Assembly (NCBI RefSeq): GCF_016887565.1
Contig: NZ_CP069396.1
Coordinates: forward strand, 3,871,001 to 3,935,000
Length of the DNA stretch: 64,000 nucleotides
Direction: 5' to 3'
Source of the DNA: Archangium violaceum
GTDB lineage: Bacteria; Myxococcota; Myxococcia; Myxococcales; Myxococcaceae
Shown here piece after piece: positions 9,274-20,061 of the stretch. A program made the position numbers and the translations under genes. The first letter of the stretch is position 1. Each line of letters opens with the position of its first letter. The notes beneath the pieces were generated by a model that made no database searches, had not been told where the DNA came from, and saw nothing but the letters and a program-made list of their open reading frames with translations.

Positions 9274-10200
9274 ATGGCACTCCCCGCCATTTCTCCCTAT
9301 CCCATGCCCGGCGAGGCAGACCTGCCCAGGAACAAGGTGTCGTGGACGCCGGACCCCAAGCGCGCGGTTCTGCTGATCCACGACATGCAGAACTACTTCC
9401 TGAATGCCTTCACCCCCGGCCAGTCGCCCGTGACGGAGCTGCTGGCGAACATCCAGCGGTTGAAGCAGCACTGCGCCGCGCTGGGCATTCCGGTGGTGTA
9501 CTCGGCCCAGCCCGGCGGTCAGACGCCCGAGCAGCGCGGACTTCAGCTGGATCTCTGGGGTCCGGGCATCAACGGTGGCCCGCACCAGAAGCAGATCGTC
9601 GATGCGCTCGCTCCGGGTGAGAACGACATCCTCCTCACCAAGTGGCGTTACAGCGCGTTCATCAAGACCGGGCTGCTGGAGCTCCTGCGCGAGCGCGGGC
9701 GCGACCAGCTGATCATCACGGGCATCTACGCTCACATCGGCTGCCTCCAGACGGCCAGCCATGCGTTCATGCACGACGTGCAGGCGTTCCTGGTCGCCGA
9801 CGCGCTGGGCGACTTCTCCCTGGAAAACCACCAGATGGCGCTGAACTACGCGGCGCGGCTGTGCGCCGTCACCACCACCACGCAGCGGGTCATCGACGAG
9901 CTGCGGCCCGCGACCGCCCAGGGCGAGCAGCCCCTGAGCCGTCAGCAGGTGCGTGAGGATGTTGCCGAGCTGTTGCTGCAGGGGCCCTCGGAGATCGGCG
10001 ATGACGAGAACCTGCTCGAGAGAGGGCTCGACTCGATCCGGATCATGAGCCTGGTCGAGCGTTGGCGGCGCACCGGAGCGGAGATCTCCTTCGTGGAGCT
10101 GGCCGAGCGCCCGACCCTGACCGATTGGTACGCACTGCTGTCCTCGAGTGCGCGGGGCGTGACGGCGACGTCCCAGGGCCAGTCCCACCGCCCCTCGTAG
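9274..10200 (+). CDS. mxcF: Isochorismatase / aryl carrier protein MxcF
   Basis: Bifunctional EntB-like protein of 308 residues. The N-terminal isochorismatase domain (about 1-215) hydrolyses isochorismate to pyruvate and 2,3-dihydro-2,3-dihydroxybenzoate; visible motifs are LLIHDMQNYFL with the catalytic Asp, TKWRYSAF with the Lys, and GIYAHIGCLQTA. The C-terminal aryl carrier domain (about 225-300) carries S254 in RGLDSIR for phosphopantetheine and receives the aryl group from MxcE. The ATG at 9274 has an ideal AAGGAG at 9260-9265; the slightly earlier in-frame TTG at 9256 lies inside the mxcE stop and lacks such a site. In myxochelin assembly this single carrier is used twice, once per lysine amine. 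Confidence 0.96.
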   Translation: MALPAISPYPMPGEADLPRNKVSWTPDPKRAVLLIHDMQNYFLNAFTPGQSPVTELLANIQRLKQHCAALGIPVVYSAQPGGQTPEQRGLQLDLWGPGINGGPHQKQIVDALAPGENDILLTKWRYSAFIKTGLLELLRERGRDQLIITGIYAHIGCLQTASHAFMHDVQAFLVADALGDFSLENHQMALNYAARLCAVTTTTQRVIDELRPATAQGEQPLSRQQVREDVAELLLQGPSEIGDDENLLERGLDSIRIMSLVERWRRTGAEISFVELAERPTLTDWYALLSSSARGVTATSQGQSHRPS

Positions 10201-10260
10201 TCCATGCAACGAGGGGTCATCCCCTCACCGTGTGTGTTTCCCCCCAGGGAGTACCGAGCG

Positions 10261-13200
10261 ATGAGCGATTCACAGGACGCCCGCTGGCCGCTGTCGGCGG
10301 CCCAGCACGGAATCTGGCTGGGCCAGCAGTTCGATCTCGAGAGCCCGGTGTACAACGCGGGCGAGTGTCTCGAGATCCGCGGGCCCGTCGATGTGGCGCT
10401 CTTCGAGGCGTCGGTGCGGCAGGCCGTCGGAGAGGCCGAGGCGCTCAACGTGCGCTTCGTGTCCGGTGGCGAGGGGCCCGTTCAACTCCTCGGGCCTTCG
10501 CCGGACTGGACGCTGCACGTGGTCGATGTCAGCGACGCTCCGGACCCCTGGGAGGCCGCGCGGGCGTGGATGAGGGAGGACCTGTCCCGGCCTGTCGATC
10601 TCGCTTGCGGGCCGCTCTTCGCGGAGGCGCTGTTCAAGGCCGCTCCCGACCGGTTCTTCTGGTACCAGCGCATCCATCACATCGCCATGGATGGCTTTGG
10701 CTTCTCGCTGCTGGCACGGCGGGTGGCGGATCTCTACACCGCACGCGTCACCGGCCGGCCCGCCACGGGTGGCTTCGGCTCGCTGCGCACCGTGTTGGAC
10801 GAGGACGCGGCCTACCGGGCCGGGTCTCAGTACGAGCTCGACCGGGCCTTCTGGGTGGAGCGCTTCGCGGATAGGCCCACCCCGGTGAGCCTGGCGGAAC
10901 CCGCGCCCATGTCGGCCAGCTTCGTACGCCAGACGCGCCACCTGTCAGCTGGCGACGTGGAGCGGTTGCAGACGGCCGCCCGTCAGGCGGGTGTGAGCTG
11001 GCCGGACCTCGTGCTCGCGGCCACGGCGGCCTGGTTGCACCGATTGACCGGTGCACCGGAGGTGGTGCTCGGCCTGCCGGTGATGTCCCGGCTCGGCTCG
11101 GCCGCGCTGCGCGTCCCGTGCATGGCGATGAACATCGTGCCGTTGCGCGTGCCCGTGCGCCCGGGGATCGGCTGGTTCGATCTGGCCCGTGAGGTCGCCT
11201 CGGAGCTGCGCACCATGCGGCCCCACCTGCGCTACCGGTACGAGCAGCTCCGCCGCGACCTGCGGCTGGTCGGCGGGCAGCGCCGGCTGTTCGGCCCGGT
11301 GGTCAACATCATGCCGTTCGACTACGCCCTGCGCTTCGCGGGGATGCCGACCGTCGCGCACAACATCTCCGCCGGGCCGGTCGAGGATCTCTCGATCGGT
11401 CTGTACGCCCGGTCCGATGGTGGCGGAGTGCGGGTCGACTTCGACGCCAACCCGGCCTGCTATCGCGCCGAGCAACTGGACACCCACCAGCGCGATTTCC
11501 TCCAGCTTCTGGAGTCACTGGTCGGTGCGCCCGACCAGGTCGTGGGTCGTGCCAGCGGCCATGGCGCCACACCCGCCTCCAGCGTGGGGGCAGGGGAGGG
11601 CCGCTCGCCCGTGCTCGACGGAGGACCGCTCCCCTCGACGGTGCGCGCGGTGCTGGAGATGATCTCCGATCGTGCCCACGAGCAACCCCATGCGGTCGCG
11701 GTGGAACATGGCCAGCAGCGGCTGAGCTACCGCGAGCTGCTTCAGGCCGCCTGTGTGATGGCGGACCAGCTCGTCGACGCGGGCGTGCGGCCCAACACCC
11801 CCGTGGCGGTGATGTTGCCCAGGGGAATCGATGCGATCGTGGCGAGCCTGGGCGTGCTGTTCTCCGGGGCGGGTTATCTGCCGCTCGACCCCCAGGGGCC
11901 CGCGTCCAGGACCAGCGCGATCCTCGAGGACGCCGCTCCCGCGTTGATCATCACCACCGATCCGGCGGCCCCGGGTCGTCCGGTCGTGCGGAAGAATGAG
12001 CGGAGCGCGTCGGCCTCGCCCCGCCCAGCTCCCGCCGCGCAGACGGCGGACGAGCAGTTGGCGTATGTCATCTACACCTCCGGCTCGACGGGTCAGCCCA
12101 ATGGTGTGCAGATCACCCGGGGGGCGCTGGCCCACTTCGTGGCGGGGGCGACGCAGCGCTACGGGCTGAGCCGCGAGGACCGGGTGTTGCAGTTCGCGCC
12201 GCTGCACTTCGATGCCAGTGTCGAGGAGATCTTCCTGACCCTGTGCGCTGGCGCGAGGCTGGTGCTGCGTACCGATGAGATGCTCCAGTCGGTGACGCGG
12301 CTGCTCGACGCCTGTGCCGAGCACGGCATCACCGTGCTGGACCTGCCCACGGCGTTCTGGCACGAGCTCGCCTACAGCGTTTCAACGGGCGCGGCCCGTC
12401 TGCCGTCCTGCATCCGCACGGTGATCATCGGTGGAGAGGCCGCGCTTCCCGAGCGGGTCGCGCGCTGGCGCGCCGCCGTCGGGTCCGAGGTGACGTTGCT
12501 CAACACCTACGGCCCCACCGAGGCCACCGTGGTGGCCACCGTCGCCACGCTCAGTGGTGCTGGCGAGCCCGGGTCCGTCGGAGAGGAGATTCCGATCGGC
12601 CGTCCGCTCCCGGGTGTTCGTGCGGTGCTCATCGACAAACACGGGAAACTCGCCGCTCCGGGCACCGAGGGCGAGCTGTACCTGGTGGGCGGCGGTCTGG
12701 CGCGAGGTTATCTGGGACGCCCGGAGCTGGACGCGGCGCGTTTCAAGCTGCTCGATGCTCTGCCCGGCAGTCCACGTGCCTACCGTACGGGTGACAGGGT
12801 CCGGGTGCGCGAGGATGGACAGCTGGTGTTCGTCGGTCGCGTCGATGACGAGTTCAAGATCAGCGGTCACCGGATCGACCCGGCCGAGGTCGAGACCGTG
12901 CTGCTGGGACACCCCGGCGTGCGCGAGGCCGCCGTGGTCGGTCAGAGCCTGCCGGGAGGCACGAAGCGGCTGTGCGCGCACATCGTCGCGGCGTCCCCCG
13001 CTCCCTCCGCGACGGAGCTGCGCCGGTACCTGCTGGCGGAGCTGCCCGCGCCCATGGTGCCGGGTGCCTTCGTGTTCTCCGAGCGCCTGCCCCGGACCAG
13101 CACGGGCAAGATCGATCGCTCCGAGCTGCGCCGCATGCTGCCCACCGAGGAGTCCGCCTCGGCGACCATCGCGGCCACCGAGCTCGAGCGTGTGGTGCTG

Positions 13201-14595
13201 CGCGTCTGGGAAGAGGTCCTGGGCGTGAGCGGCATGTCCGCGCAGGACGACTTCTTCGACCTTGGCGGGCAGTCGCTCCAGAGCATCCAGGTGGCCAACC
13301 GGCTCAGCGTCGCGCTGGGCCGCGAGGTTCCCGTCGCCACGGTGTTCCGTTACCCGACCGCGGCCGGGCTGGCGCAGATGTTGGAGCGAGGCGCGGAGGC
13401 CGGGTCCGAGAGCGGTGGCCTCACCGCCGCCATGCTCGCCGATGCCGAGCTGTCCGAGGAGATCGTTCCCCGACAGCTTCCAACCCCGAGCCAGGCACAG
13501 CAGGCTCCACCGCGGCAGGTCCTGCTGACCGGCGCCACCGGCTTCGTCGGCGCACACCTGCTCGACCAGTTGCTGCGCCAGACCGATGCACGGGTGGTCT
13601 GCCCGGTGCGCGCCAGCGACGAGGCGCAGGCGATGGAGCGGATTCGCGCGGCCCTGGTGGCCCAGAGGCTCCCGACCACGGGCCTCGCCGAGCGGGTGCT
13701 GGCACTGCCGGCCGACCTGACGCAACCGATGCTGGGGCTTGGCGCCACGCGGTTCCACGGGCTGGCGGCCGAGTGCGACGCCGTCTACCACAACGCCGCG
13801 GTGGTCAGCGTCGTGCGCGAGTACGGCAGCCTGCAGGCGGTCAACGTGCGGGGGACTCGCGAGCTCCTGAGGCTGGCCGCCGCCGTGCGGCCCAAACCCT
13901 TCCACTACGTCTCGACGCTGGCGGTGGCCCCGCAGGCGAACCTCAGCCCCGAGGTTCCCGAGGACTTCGTGCGCGCGCACCCCGGTCTGCGCGATGGCTA
14001 CCAGCAGAGCAAATGGGTGGCGGAGCGGCTGGTCCAACAGGCGGGCGAGCGCGGTCTGCCGGTGGCGGTGTACCGGCTTGGGCGAGTCGTGGGCGCGCCC
14101 GACAGCGGCATCGTCAATCCGCAGGACCTGGTCTGGCGCATCCTGCTGGCGGGCATCCCCGCGGGGGCGCTCCCCATGCTCGACGTGAGCGAGTCATGGA
14201 CGCCGGTGGATTATGTGGCGCGGGCGCTCGTGCGGCTCTCGCTGGTGCCTCGGCCCGGCACGGTGTTCAACGTCACGCCCGTTCCGGAGGTCCGGCTGAT
14301 GGAGCTGTTCGGCTGGGTGCGTGACTACGGCTACCCGGTCGAGCTGTTCCCGGTCCCCGAGTGGCGCGCGCGCGTGGCGGAGCGCGCGGGCAACGCGGAC
14401 AACAGCACCACACTGGCGTTCTTCGATCTGCGCTCGGGCTCGGCGGAGCCCGCCTTCGGCCTGGGGCCCATCCGCAGCGAGCGGGTGACACAGGCCCTGG
14501 AGGGCAGCGGCATCTCCTGTCCGGTGGCCGATCGCCAGCTGCTCCACCGCTACCTGGACTACTGCGTGGAGCACGGCCTCCTCCCGAAACCGTGA
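10261..14595 (+). CDS. mxcG: Myxochelin NRPS MxcG (C-A-PCP-reductase)
   Basis: Single-module NRPS of 1444 residues. Condensation domain about 10-440 with H139-H140-xxx-D144-G145; adenylation domain about 470-960 with TSGSTG, NTYGPTE, YRTGD and TGKIDR motifs; peptidyl carrier about 970-1040 with S1005 in GGQSLQ; NADPH thioester reductase about 1080-1444 with [11 protein letters not shown] and the YQQSK Tyr/Lys pair. Aligning A-domain pocket residues by eye to PheA gives D-A-E-D-I-G-T-V-V-K, whose acidic positions suit L-lysine. In the reconstituted Stigmatella pathway the C domain acylates both lysine amines with dihydroxybenzoate, and the R domain releases the aldehyde and reduces it to the alcohol myxochelin A. 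The ATG at 10261 (behind CCAGGGAGTACC) is preferred over an in-frame ATG at 10204. Confidence 0.96.
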   Translation: MSDSQDARWPLSAAQHGIWLGQQFDLESPVYNAGECLEIRGPVDVALFEASVRQAVGEAEALNVRFVSGGEGPVQLLGPSPDWTLHVVDVSDAPDPWEAARAWMREDLSRPVDLACGPLFAEALFKAAPDRFFWYQRIHHIAMDGFGFSLLARRVADLYTARVTGRPATGGFGSLRTVLDEDAAYRAGSQYELDRAFWVERFADRPTPVSLAEPAPMSASFVRQTRHLSAGDVERLQTAARQAGVSWPDLVLAATAAWLHRLTGAPEVVLGLPVMSRLGSAALRVPCMAMNIVPLRVPVRPGIGWFDLAREVASELRTMRPHLRYRYEQLRRDLRLVGGQRRLFGPVVNIMPFDYALRFAGMPTVAHNISAGPVEDLSIGLYARSDGGGVRVDFDANPACYRAEQLDTHQRDFLQLLESLVGAPDQVVGRASGHGATPASSVGAGEGRSPVLDGGPLPSTVRAVLEMISDRAHEQPHAVAVEHGQQRLSYRELLQAACVMADQLVDAGVRPNTPVAVMLPRGIDAIVASLGVLFSGAGYLPLDPQGPASRTSAILEDAAPALIITTDPAAPGRPVVRKNERSASASPRPAPAAQTADEQLAYVIYTSGSTGQPNGVQITRGALAHFVAGATQRYGLSREDRVLQFAPLHFDASVEEIFLTLCAGARLVLRTDEMLQSVTRLLDACAEHGITVLDLPTAFWHELAYSVSTGAARLPSCIRTVIIGGEAALPERVARWRAAVGSEVTLLNTYGPTEATVVATVATLSGAGEPGSVGEEIPIGRPLPGVRAVLIDKHGKLAAPGTEGELYLVGGGLARGYLGRPELDAARFKLLDALPGSPRAYRTGDRVRVREDGQLVFVGRVDDEFKISGHRIDPAEVETVLLGHPGVREAAVVGQSLPGGTKRLCAHIVAASPAPSATELRRYLLAELPAPMVPGAFVFSERLPRTSTGKIDRSELRRMLPTEESASATIAATELERVVLRVWEEVLGVSGMSAQDDFFDLGGQSLQSIQVANRLSVALGREVPVATVFRYPTAAGLAQMLERGAEAGSESGGLTAAMLADAELSEEIVPRQLPTPSQAQQAPPRQVLLTGATGFVGAHLLDQLLRQTDARVVCPVRASDEAQAMERIRAALVAQRLPTTGLAERVLALPADLTQPMLGLGATRFHGLAAECDAVYHNAAVVSVVREYGSLQAVNVRGTRELLRLAAAVRPKPFHYVSTLAVAPQANLSPEVPEDFVRAHPGLRDGYQQSKWVAERLVQQAGERGLPVAVYRLGRVVGAPDSGIVNPQDLVWRILLAGIPAGALPMLDVSESWTPVDYVARALVRLSLVPRPGTVFNVTPVPEVRLMELFGWVRDYGYPVELFPVPEWRARVAERAGNADNSTTLAFFDLRSGSAEPAFGLGPIRSERVTQALEGSGISCPVADRQLLHRYLDYCVEHGLLPKP

Positions 14596-14633
14596 CGACT
14601 TCCCCAGCCCCTCTTCTTGGAAACGGTACTTCT

Positions 14634-16010
14634 GTGACGAACCGAAACTGGACCCCCCACTCCTGGCGGGAGAAGCCCGCCAACCACATTCCCGACGACT
14701 ACCCGGATCCTCTCGCGCTCGCTCGCACCGAGGCCGAGTTGTCGCGCCTGCCTCCCCTGGTATTCGCGGCCGAGTCACGCCGCCTGACGGCCTCGCTCGC
14801 CCAGGTCGCCGAGGGCAAGGCGTTCCTGCTGCAGGGTGGTGACTGCGCGGAGAGCTTCAAGGAGTTCACGGCCGACAACATCCGAGACACCTTCCGGCTG
14901 ATCCTCCAGATGGCGGTGGTGCTCACCTTCGCGGGTGGCCGTCCGGTGGTGAAGGTGGGCCGGATCGCCGGTCAGTTCGCCAAGCCCCGCTCCAGCTCCG
15001 TCGAGACCATCAACGGGGTCACCCTGCCGGCCTATCGCGGCGACATCATCAACGGGATGGACTTCGATCCCCTCGAGCGCACGCCGGATCCGAAGCGGCT
15101 GCTCAAGGCCTATCACCAGTCCTCGGCCACGCTGAACCTGCTGCGCGCCTTCTCACAGGGCGGCTACGCGGACCTCTGCGAGCTGCACCGGTGGACGCTC
15201 GACTTCATCGCGGGCAGCCCGCAGGGCGACCGCTACCGCGGGCTGGCGGACAAGATCTTCGAGTCCCTGTGCTTCATGCGCAGCCTCTGCGTGAGCCCGG
15301 AGCACCAGCCCTCCCTGGGCCCGGTCGACCTCTTCACCAGCCATGAGGCCCTGCTGCTGAACGTCGAGCAGGCCATGACCCGCGTCGATTCCTCGACGGG
15401 GGATTGGTACGACACCTCCGCGCACATGCTGTGGATTGGCGAGCGGACGCGCCAGCTCGACGGGGCGCATGTGGAGTTCATGCGGGGCATCAAGAATCCC
15501 ATCGGCCTGAAGTGCGGCCCGACGCTGGAGCCGGACGAGCTGTTGCGGCTGATCGACGTCCTCAACCCCAAGGCCATCCCGGGGCGACTGACGCTCATCG
15601 GCCGCTTCGGCGCGGACAAGGCCGCCGAGTGTCTGCCCAGGCTGATGGCCGCCACCCGGCGTGATGGCCGCCCCGTGGTCTGGTCGATCGACCCGATGCA
15701 CGGCAACACGCTCAAGGCGAGCAACGGGTACAAGACCCGGCCCTTCGACCGCATCCTGTCGGAGGTGAAGACCTTCCTTCAGGTCGCCGCCGCCGAGGGC
15801 GTTCATCCGGGCGGTCTGCACCTGGAGATGACCGGGCAGAACGTCACCGAGTGCCTGGGCGGTGCCCGCGCGGTGACCGAGGACGACCTGTCCAGTCGGT
15901 ACCACACCCACTGCGATCCGCGACTCAACGCGGACCAGGCGCTGCAACTCGCCTTCCTCGTGGCGGAGGCGCTCCACTCTCTCCGAGACCTCCAGGTCCG
16001 GGCGGCCTGA
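14634..16010 (+). CDS. Class II (plant-type) DAHP synthase
   Basis: 3-deoxy-7-phosphoheptulonate synthase of 458 residues: joins phosphoenolpyruvate and erythrose 4-phosphate, the first shikimate step. The start is GTG at 14634, 38 bp after mxcG; the frame runs further back, but only antiparallel to mxcG coding sequence. Class II signatures: [11 protein letters not shown] near 65, [13 protein letters not shown], the metal/PEP region [25 protein letters not shown] and [13 protein letters not shown] near the C-terminus. Stigmatella carries a comparable extra DAHP synthase (aroAA5) with its myxochelin genes, so this copy probably boosts chorismate supply under iron starvation and may escape normal aromatic feedback (inference). 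It appears to be the last gene of the mxcC operon before the separate promoter of the receptor gene. Confidence 0.93.
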   Translation: MTNRNWTPHSWREKPANHIPDDYPDPLALARTEAELSRLPPLVFAAESRRLTASLAQVAEGKAFLLQGGDCAESFKEFTADNIRDTFRLILQMAVVLTFAGGRPVVKVGRIAGQFAKPRSSSVETINGVTLPAYRGDIINGMDFDPLERTPDPKRLLKAYHQSSATLNLLRAFSQGGYADLCELHRWTLDFIAGSPQGDRYRGLADKIFESLCFMRSLCVSPEHQPSLGPVDLFTSHEALLLNVEQAMTRVDSSTGDWYDTSAHMLWIGERTRQLDGAHVEFMRGIKNPIGLKCGPTLEPDELLRLIDVLNPKAIPGRLTLIGRFGADKAAECLPRLMAATRRDGRPVVWSIDPMHGNTLKASNGYKTRPFDRILSEVKTFLQVAAAEGVHPGGLHLEMTGQNVTECLGGARAVTEDDLSSRYHTHCDPRLNADQALQLAFLVAEALHSLRDLQVRAA

Positions 16011-16024
16011 ACCGGAGATCCTCC

Positions 16025-16054
16025 TTGACAGTACTGGCCGTAGGGGACTAGCTC
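16025..16054 (+). promoter_or_regulatory. Candidate housekeeping promoter for the receptor-TonB operon
   Basis: A consensus TTGACA (16025-16030) is followed after 18 bp by TAGCTC (16049-16054), or after 17 bp by CTAGCT. The predicted start of transcription near 16061 places the Fur box directly over the initial transcribed region, an arrangement that would let Fur block initiation. Confidence 0.5.
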
Positions 16055-16064
16055 TGCCGCGAAA

Positions 16065-18653
16065 ATGAAAATGAGAACCAGTTTCATAATCCCCAGCGTG
16101 TCTGGGGATCATGACAGATGCGGAGGCCACGGCCTTTTCGTCCCGGCGGTGCTGCTGGCGGGGCTTCTCGTGTCCGGTCTGGCCCAGGCCCAGGCTGGAG
16201 CGCTTCAACCTGGAGGAGCGGGGGCGCCCCAGGAGTCCGGAGCGGTTCCGGCTCCTGCTCCGGCGCTCGTGCCGCCGAAGTTGCTGGAGTTCGTCCAGGC
16301 GCTGTACCCGGCCCAGGCGGAGCGCGAGCGGCTCGAGGCGAGGGTTCCCCTCCGGCTCAAGATCGACGCGAGCGGCACCGTCACGGAGGCGGAGGTGCTC
16401 GAGCCCGCCGGACATGGCTTCGACGAGGCGGCCCGCGAGGCGGCGCTCCGCTTCCGCTTCGAGCCAGCGAAGCGCAACGGCATCGCGATGCCCTCGCTCA
16501 TCCTCTACACCTACGAGTTCCGTCTGCCCCAGCAGGAGACTCCTCCTCCTGCGGAAGCCGCCGAGCCCGTCGTGCCCCCCTCCAATCCTCCTGGCCCGGA
16601 GGCCGCCAACGAGGAGCCCATCGAAGTCACCGTCGAGGGCGAGTCCGAGGCGGAGCGCCGGCGCCAGTCCGCCGAGGCGGTCCAGGTCATCGAGACCGAG
16701 AACATCCAGCGCGAGGCCGCCGACATGGGAACGGCCCTGGCTCGCACGGAGAGCGTGGCGGTGCGCCGCGAGGGAGGCCTTGGCAGCCGCACGCGCTTCT
16801 CACTCGCCGGGCTCTCGGATGAGCAGATCCGCTTCTTCGTCGACGGCATCCCGCTCGAGCTGGCGGGCTTCGGGCCCAACATCTCCAACGTCCCCGTCAA
16901 CCTGGTCCAGCGTATCGACCTCTACCAGGGCGTCGTGCCCATCCGCTTCGGCGCCGATGCCCTGGGAGGGGCGGTCCAGCTCGTCACCGACCAGGAGGTC
17001 CGCGGGACGAGCGCCGATGCGTCCTACGAGTTCGGCTCCTTCGACACGCATCGCCTCACGGCGGGTGTACGGCACTTCCAGGAGTCCACCGGGCTGTTCG
17101 CCCGGGCCAATGGCTTCTTCGATTACGCCAGGAATGACTATCCCATGGAAGTCCTGGTCGCCGACGAGCTGGGGAGGCCCAAGCCCACGCGCGTCTATCG
17201 CTTTCATGATGGCTACAGGGCCGCGGGGGGTGGTGTCGAAGCGGGCTTCATGGATAGGCCCTGGGCCAGGCGTCTGCTCCTGCGCGCGTTCCTGGGGACG
17301 TACGACAAGGAGATCCAGCACAACCCCGCCATGACGGTGCCGTATGGCGGGGTGGACTCCGGCGATCTCTCCGGTGGCGCCACCCTCCGTTTCGAGCAGC
17401 TCTTCTCCCAGGTGTTCTCGGTCGACGCGGTCGCCGGCTACACCTGGCGCCAGACGACCTTCCTGGATCTCGATCAGTGCGCCTACAACTGGTTCGGCCG
17501 CTGCGTCCGGGAGCTTCCGCAGCAGGGTGAAATCCAGCCGCGTGCCGTCGAGCGGTACGTGGATCAGCACACCGGTTTCGCACGGCTCAACCTGGGCTGG
17601 AATGTCTCCGAATCCCAGACGCTTCGCTTCTCGCTCGCGCCGACGTTCGTGACCCGGAGTGGCGAGGACAAGCGTCTCCGTGCCCGGCAGCAGGTCGACC
17701 CGCTCGACAGCGAGCGCAACCTGTTCTCGCTGGTCAGCGGTCTCGAATACGAGCTCGATGCCCTCGACGAGCGCCTCGAGAACATCGTCTTCGTCAAGGA
17801 TTACCTCCAGCTGGCGCGCGCGGAGAAGCTCCTGCCCAGTGGTGTCTTCCAGCCTCTCGAGCAGAACACCCACGAAGTGGGCGTGGGTGACGGCGTCCGG
17901 TTCCGGCTCTCCCAGCGGCTCTACGCGAAGGCTTCCTATGAATGGGCCACGCGCCTGCTGCGTCCGGACGAGCTCTTCGGCGATGGGATGCTCATCAACG
18001 ACAACCTCGACCTGAAGCCCGAGACCAGTCACAACGTCAATCTCGGACTCACTTTCGATACCGAGCAGATGCCGGCGGGCGCGTTTCGCGCCAGCGTGAA
18101 TGGGTTCGGACGCCTCGCGAACCAGCTCATCATCCTCACGGGCAAGGAGAGCTTCTTCACCTACCAGAACGTCTACGCGGCCCGAGCCCTGGGCGTCGCG
18201 GGCTCGGCGGGGTGGACTTCTCCGGGGCAATACCTGGCACTTGACGGCAACGTCACCTGGCAGGACTTCCGCAACATCTCCAGCGAAGGCGACTTCGGTT
18301 CCTTCGAGGGCAGGCGCATCCCCAACCGCCCCTACCTGCTGGCCAATGGCAGTGCCCGCTTCCAGCTCGCGGGTCTGGTGAGCCCTCAGGACGAGCTCTC
18401 GCTGACGTGGCACTCACGCTACATCCACGAGTTCTTCCGTTCGTGGGAAGGCGCGGGCACCCGGGACAGCAAGATGGTGATTTCCTCTCAACTGCTGCAC
18501 TCGCTCGCCCTCTCCTATGTCACCCGCGCCGCGCCCACCACGCTGAGCTGGACGGTCGACGTGCAGAACCTGACCGACGCGCCCTCTTTCGACTTCTACG
18601 GAGTACGGCGCCCCGGGCGGAGCATCTTCGCCAAGCTCACGGTGGCGCTCTGA
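16065..18653 (+). CDS. mxcH: TonB-dependent ferric-myxochelin receptor with N-terminal TonB-C-like domain
   Basis: Outer-membrane receptor of up to 862 residues, predicted to import ferric myxochelin. After a signal-like hydrophobic stretch (about 25-42), residues 75-155 read as a TonB C-terminal-type domain (RVPLRLKIDASGTVTEAEV, then GHGFDEAAREAALRFRF and two strands). A Pro/Glu linker, a plug domain (about 185-320, with SLAGLSDEQIRFFVDGIPLE) and a 22-strand-type barrel follow, ending FAKLTVAL. The start is uncertain. ATG 16065 lies inside the Fur box and 4 bp past the predicted transcription start; the next in-frame start-like codon is GTG 16098. A receptor carrying a TonB-like domain differs from the classic STN signalling extension. 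Location next to mxcG and ExbB/D/TonB supports the MxcH role; the exact substrate is inferred. Confidence 0.88.
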   Translation: MKMRTSFIIPSVSGDHDRCGGHGLFVPAVLLAGLLVSGLAQAQAGALQPGGAGAPQESGAVPAPAPALVPPKLLEFVQALYPAQAERERLEARVPLRLKIDASGTVTEAEVLEPAGHGFDEAAREAALRFRFEPAKRNGIAMPSLILYTYEFRLPQQETPPPAEAAEPVVPPSNPPGPEAANEEPIEVTVEGESEAERRRQSAEAVQVIETENIQREAADMGTALARTESVAVRREGGLGSRTRFSLAGLSDEQIRFFVDGIPLELAGFGPNISNVPVNLVQRIDLYQGVVPIRFGADALGGAVQLVTDQEVRGTSADASYEFGSFDTHRLTAGVRHFQESTGLFARANGFFDYARNDYPMEVLVADELGRPKPTRVYRFHDGYRAAGGGVEAGFMDRPWARRLLLRAFLGTYDKEIQHNPAMTVPYGGVDSGDLSGGATLRFEQLFSQVFSVDAVAGYTWRQTTFLDLDQCAYNWFGRCVRELPQQGEIQPRAVERYVDQHTGFARLNLGWNVSESQTLRFSLAPTFVTRSGEDKRLRARQQVDPLDSERNLFSLVSGLEYELDALDERLENIVFVKDYLQLARAEKLLPSGVFQPLEQNTHEVGVGDGVRFRLSQRLYAKASYEWATRLLRPDELFGDGMLINDNLDLKPETSHNVNLGLTFDTEQMPAGAFRASVNGFGRLANQLIILTGKESFFTYQNVYAARALGVAGSAGWTSPGQYLALDGNVTWQDFRNISSEGDFGSFEGRRIPNRPYLLANGSARFQLAGLVSPQDELSLTWHSRYIHEFFRSWEGAGTRDSKMVISSQLLHSLALSYVTRAAPTTLSWTVDVQNLTDAPSFDFYGVRRPGRSIFAKLTVAL
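16067..16091. promoter_or_regulatory. Fur box at the start of the receptor gene
   Basis: This 25-bp segment matches the mxcC Fur box at 21 of 25 positions, sharing the core AATGAGAACCA; its right arm is less perfect (GTTTCATAATC). It sits directly downstream of the TTGACA/TAGCTC promoter and overlaps the first possible ATG of the receptor. Confidence 0.75.
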
Positions 18654-18704
18654 TTTCGCAGGACCCCCAGCAGTACGACTCAAGACAGCAGAAAGGCATC
18701 TCAC

Positions 18705-19937
18705 GTGAAGCTCGCGACCCCTCTTCGCTCCCTCCGCTTCGTCACGGCGCTCGCCCTCCCTCTCCTCGCGGGTTGTGAGCCCGACGACACGAACAACCCG
18801 GACGGCGGGAATGGTTCCAACACCCCGCTGTATGCCATCACGACGCAGATCCTCACGGCCGATGAGCCCGTGAGCTACGTCCTGCTGACGGACAAGGTGG
18901 ACCACGCCGAGTCGCTGGTGCTGGATGACAAGGCCATCGAGGTTCCCGGACGCGCGCTCGGCGTCGGCATCCAGAAGTCGGGCCACCTCTACGTGGCTGG
19001 AGACGAGGGCCCCACGGTCACCCGTTATACCCTGTCGAGCGCTGGACGCCTGGAGCAGTCGGGCGTGGTGAGCTTCGAGGGCAAGGGTGTGTCGTCGATT
19101 GGCGAGTACCAGAGCCAGTTCCAGTTCGTCTCGCCGACCAAGGCGTACTACTTCGACGGGCGCACCTCGCAGGCCATCGTCTGGAACCCCACGGACATGA
19201 CGGTCACGGGGAGCATCAACCTCACTGGCATCTCCGTCGAGGGCGCGATCCTGACCTTCTCCGCGGTGCCGATCCGCCGCGAGAACCAGGTGATCATGCC
19301 CCTGGGCTGGCGCCCGGCCACGGGGATTGGCATCGTCAAGCAGGCCGGCGTGGTCGTCATCGACACGAGGACCGATACGGCGACGATCGTGAAGGATGAT
19401 CGCTGCGGCTACGTGCGCGAGGGCGTCGTCGGTCCCGACGGCATGGTCTACATCGCGACGGAGGTGTACGGCTCGGCGGTGCGCCGGATGGCGGGCGAGA
19501 ACACGCCGGTGCCTTGCGTGCTCAAGTTCGATCCCCAGACGCTCAAGTTCGATCCTTCCTTCTTCGTGGAGCTCAGCTCGCTCGCCAAGGGGAGCACCGC
19601 CGGTACGCTGTTCCCCGGCTCCAATGGGAACGTCTACCTGCGTGTCCTCGATGAGACCGTCTACACGGTGAAGGACGGAACGCACCCCCGGCTCGTGGCG
19701 AGCGCCCCGGCGTGGAAGTGGTGGAAGGTCCAGTTCAACCCCCTGTCCGCCACCCCCGTCGAGTCGCTCCCGGCGAGCTCCGGCAGTGCCTTCCTGTACC
19801 AGGCCGACGACCGCATCCTCTTCTCCGAGTTCACGAGCGGGTCCGCGTCGACGAACCTCCGTGAGCTGACGGACCAGAGCGGGAAGGTGACGACGAACTT
19901 CCAGGGCGTCGCCTTCTCCTTCCTCCAGGTTCGCTGA
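18705..19937 (+). CDS. Lipoprotein, beta-propeller-like, in the siderophore-uptake operon
   Basis: A 410-residue lipoprotein with GTG start and an AAAGG site just before. The lipobox LLAGC puts the acylated cysteine at C24, followed by an Asp/Asn-rich spacer. The body has repeating strands with Gly-Asp and Pro-Asp-Gly turns (for example VVGPDGMVYIATE), as expected for a seven- or eight-bladed propeller; no catalytic motif was recognised. Position between the TonB receptor and ExbB argues for a ferric-siderophore-binding role on the periplasmic face or cell surface. The overall look recalls DUF4374-type lipoproteins such as XusB, which binds ferric enterobactin beside its receptor in Bacteroides; that resemblance is from memory and unverified. 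It is 51 bp from the receptor and 124 bp from exbB. Confidence 0.75.
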   Translation: MKLATPLRSLRFVTALALPLLAGCEPDDTNNPDGGNGSNTPLYAITTQILTADEPVSYVLLTDKVDHAESLVLDDKAIEVPGRALGVGIQKSGHLYVAGDEGPTVTRYTLSSAGRLEQSGVVSFEGKGVSSIGEYQSQFQFVSPTKAYYFDGRTSQAIVWNPTDMTVTGSINLTGISVEGAILTFSAVPIRRENQVIMPLGWRPATGIGIVKQAGVVVIDTRTDTATIVKDDRCGYVREGVVGPDGMVYIATEVYGSAVRRMAGENTPVPCVLKFDPQTLKFDPSFFVELSSLAKGSTAGTLFPGSNGNVYLRVLDETVYTVKDGTHPRLVASAPAWKWWKVQFNPLSATPVESLPASSGSAFLYQADDRILFSEFTSGSASTNLRELTDQSGKVTTNFQGVAFSFLQVR

Positions 19938-20061
19938 GCCGTCCAAGCGACCTGTTCTCCGCCGCGGGGCGTAGCCGGCTGGCTCACGTCCCGCGGTGGC
20001 TCCGCCCATCGCGGAGGTCATGACCCATGGTAAGGACCCTCACCGAGGAAGGAGGACGACG

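Noticed and set aside
14361-14633. N-terminal extension of the DAHP synthase
   Set aside because: The extra 91 codons overlap mxcG in another frame and do not resemble class II DAHP synthases; GTG 14634 gives normal length.
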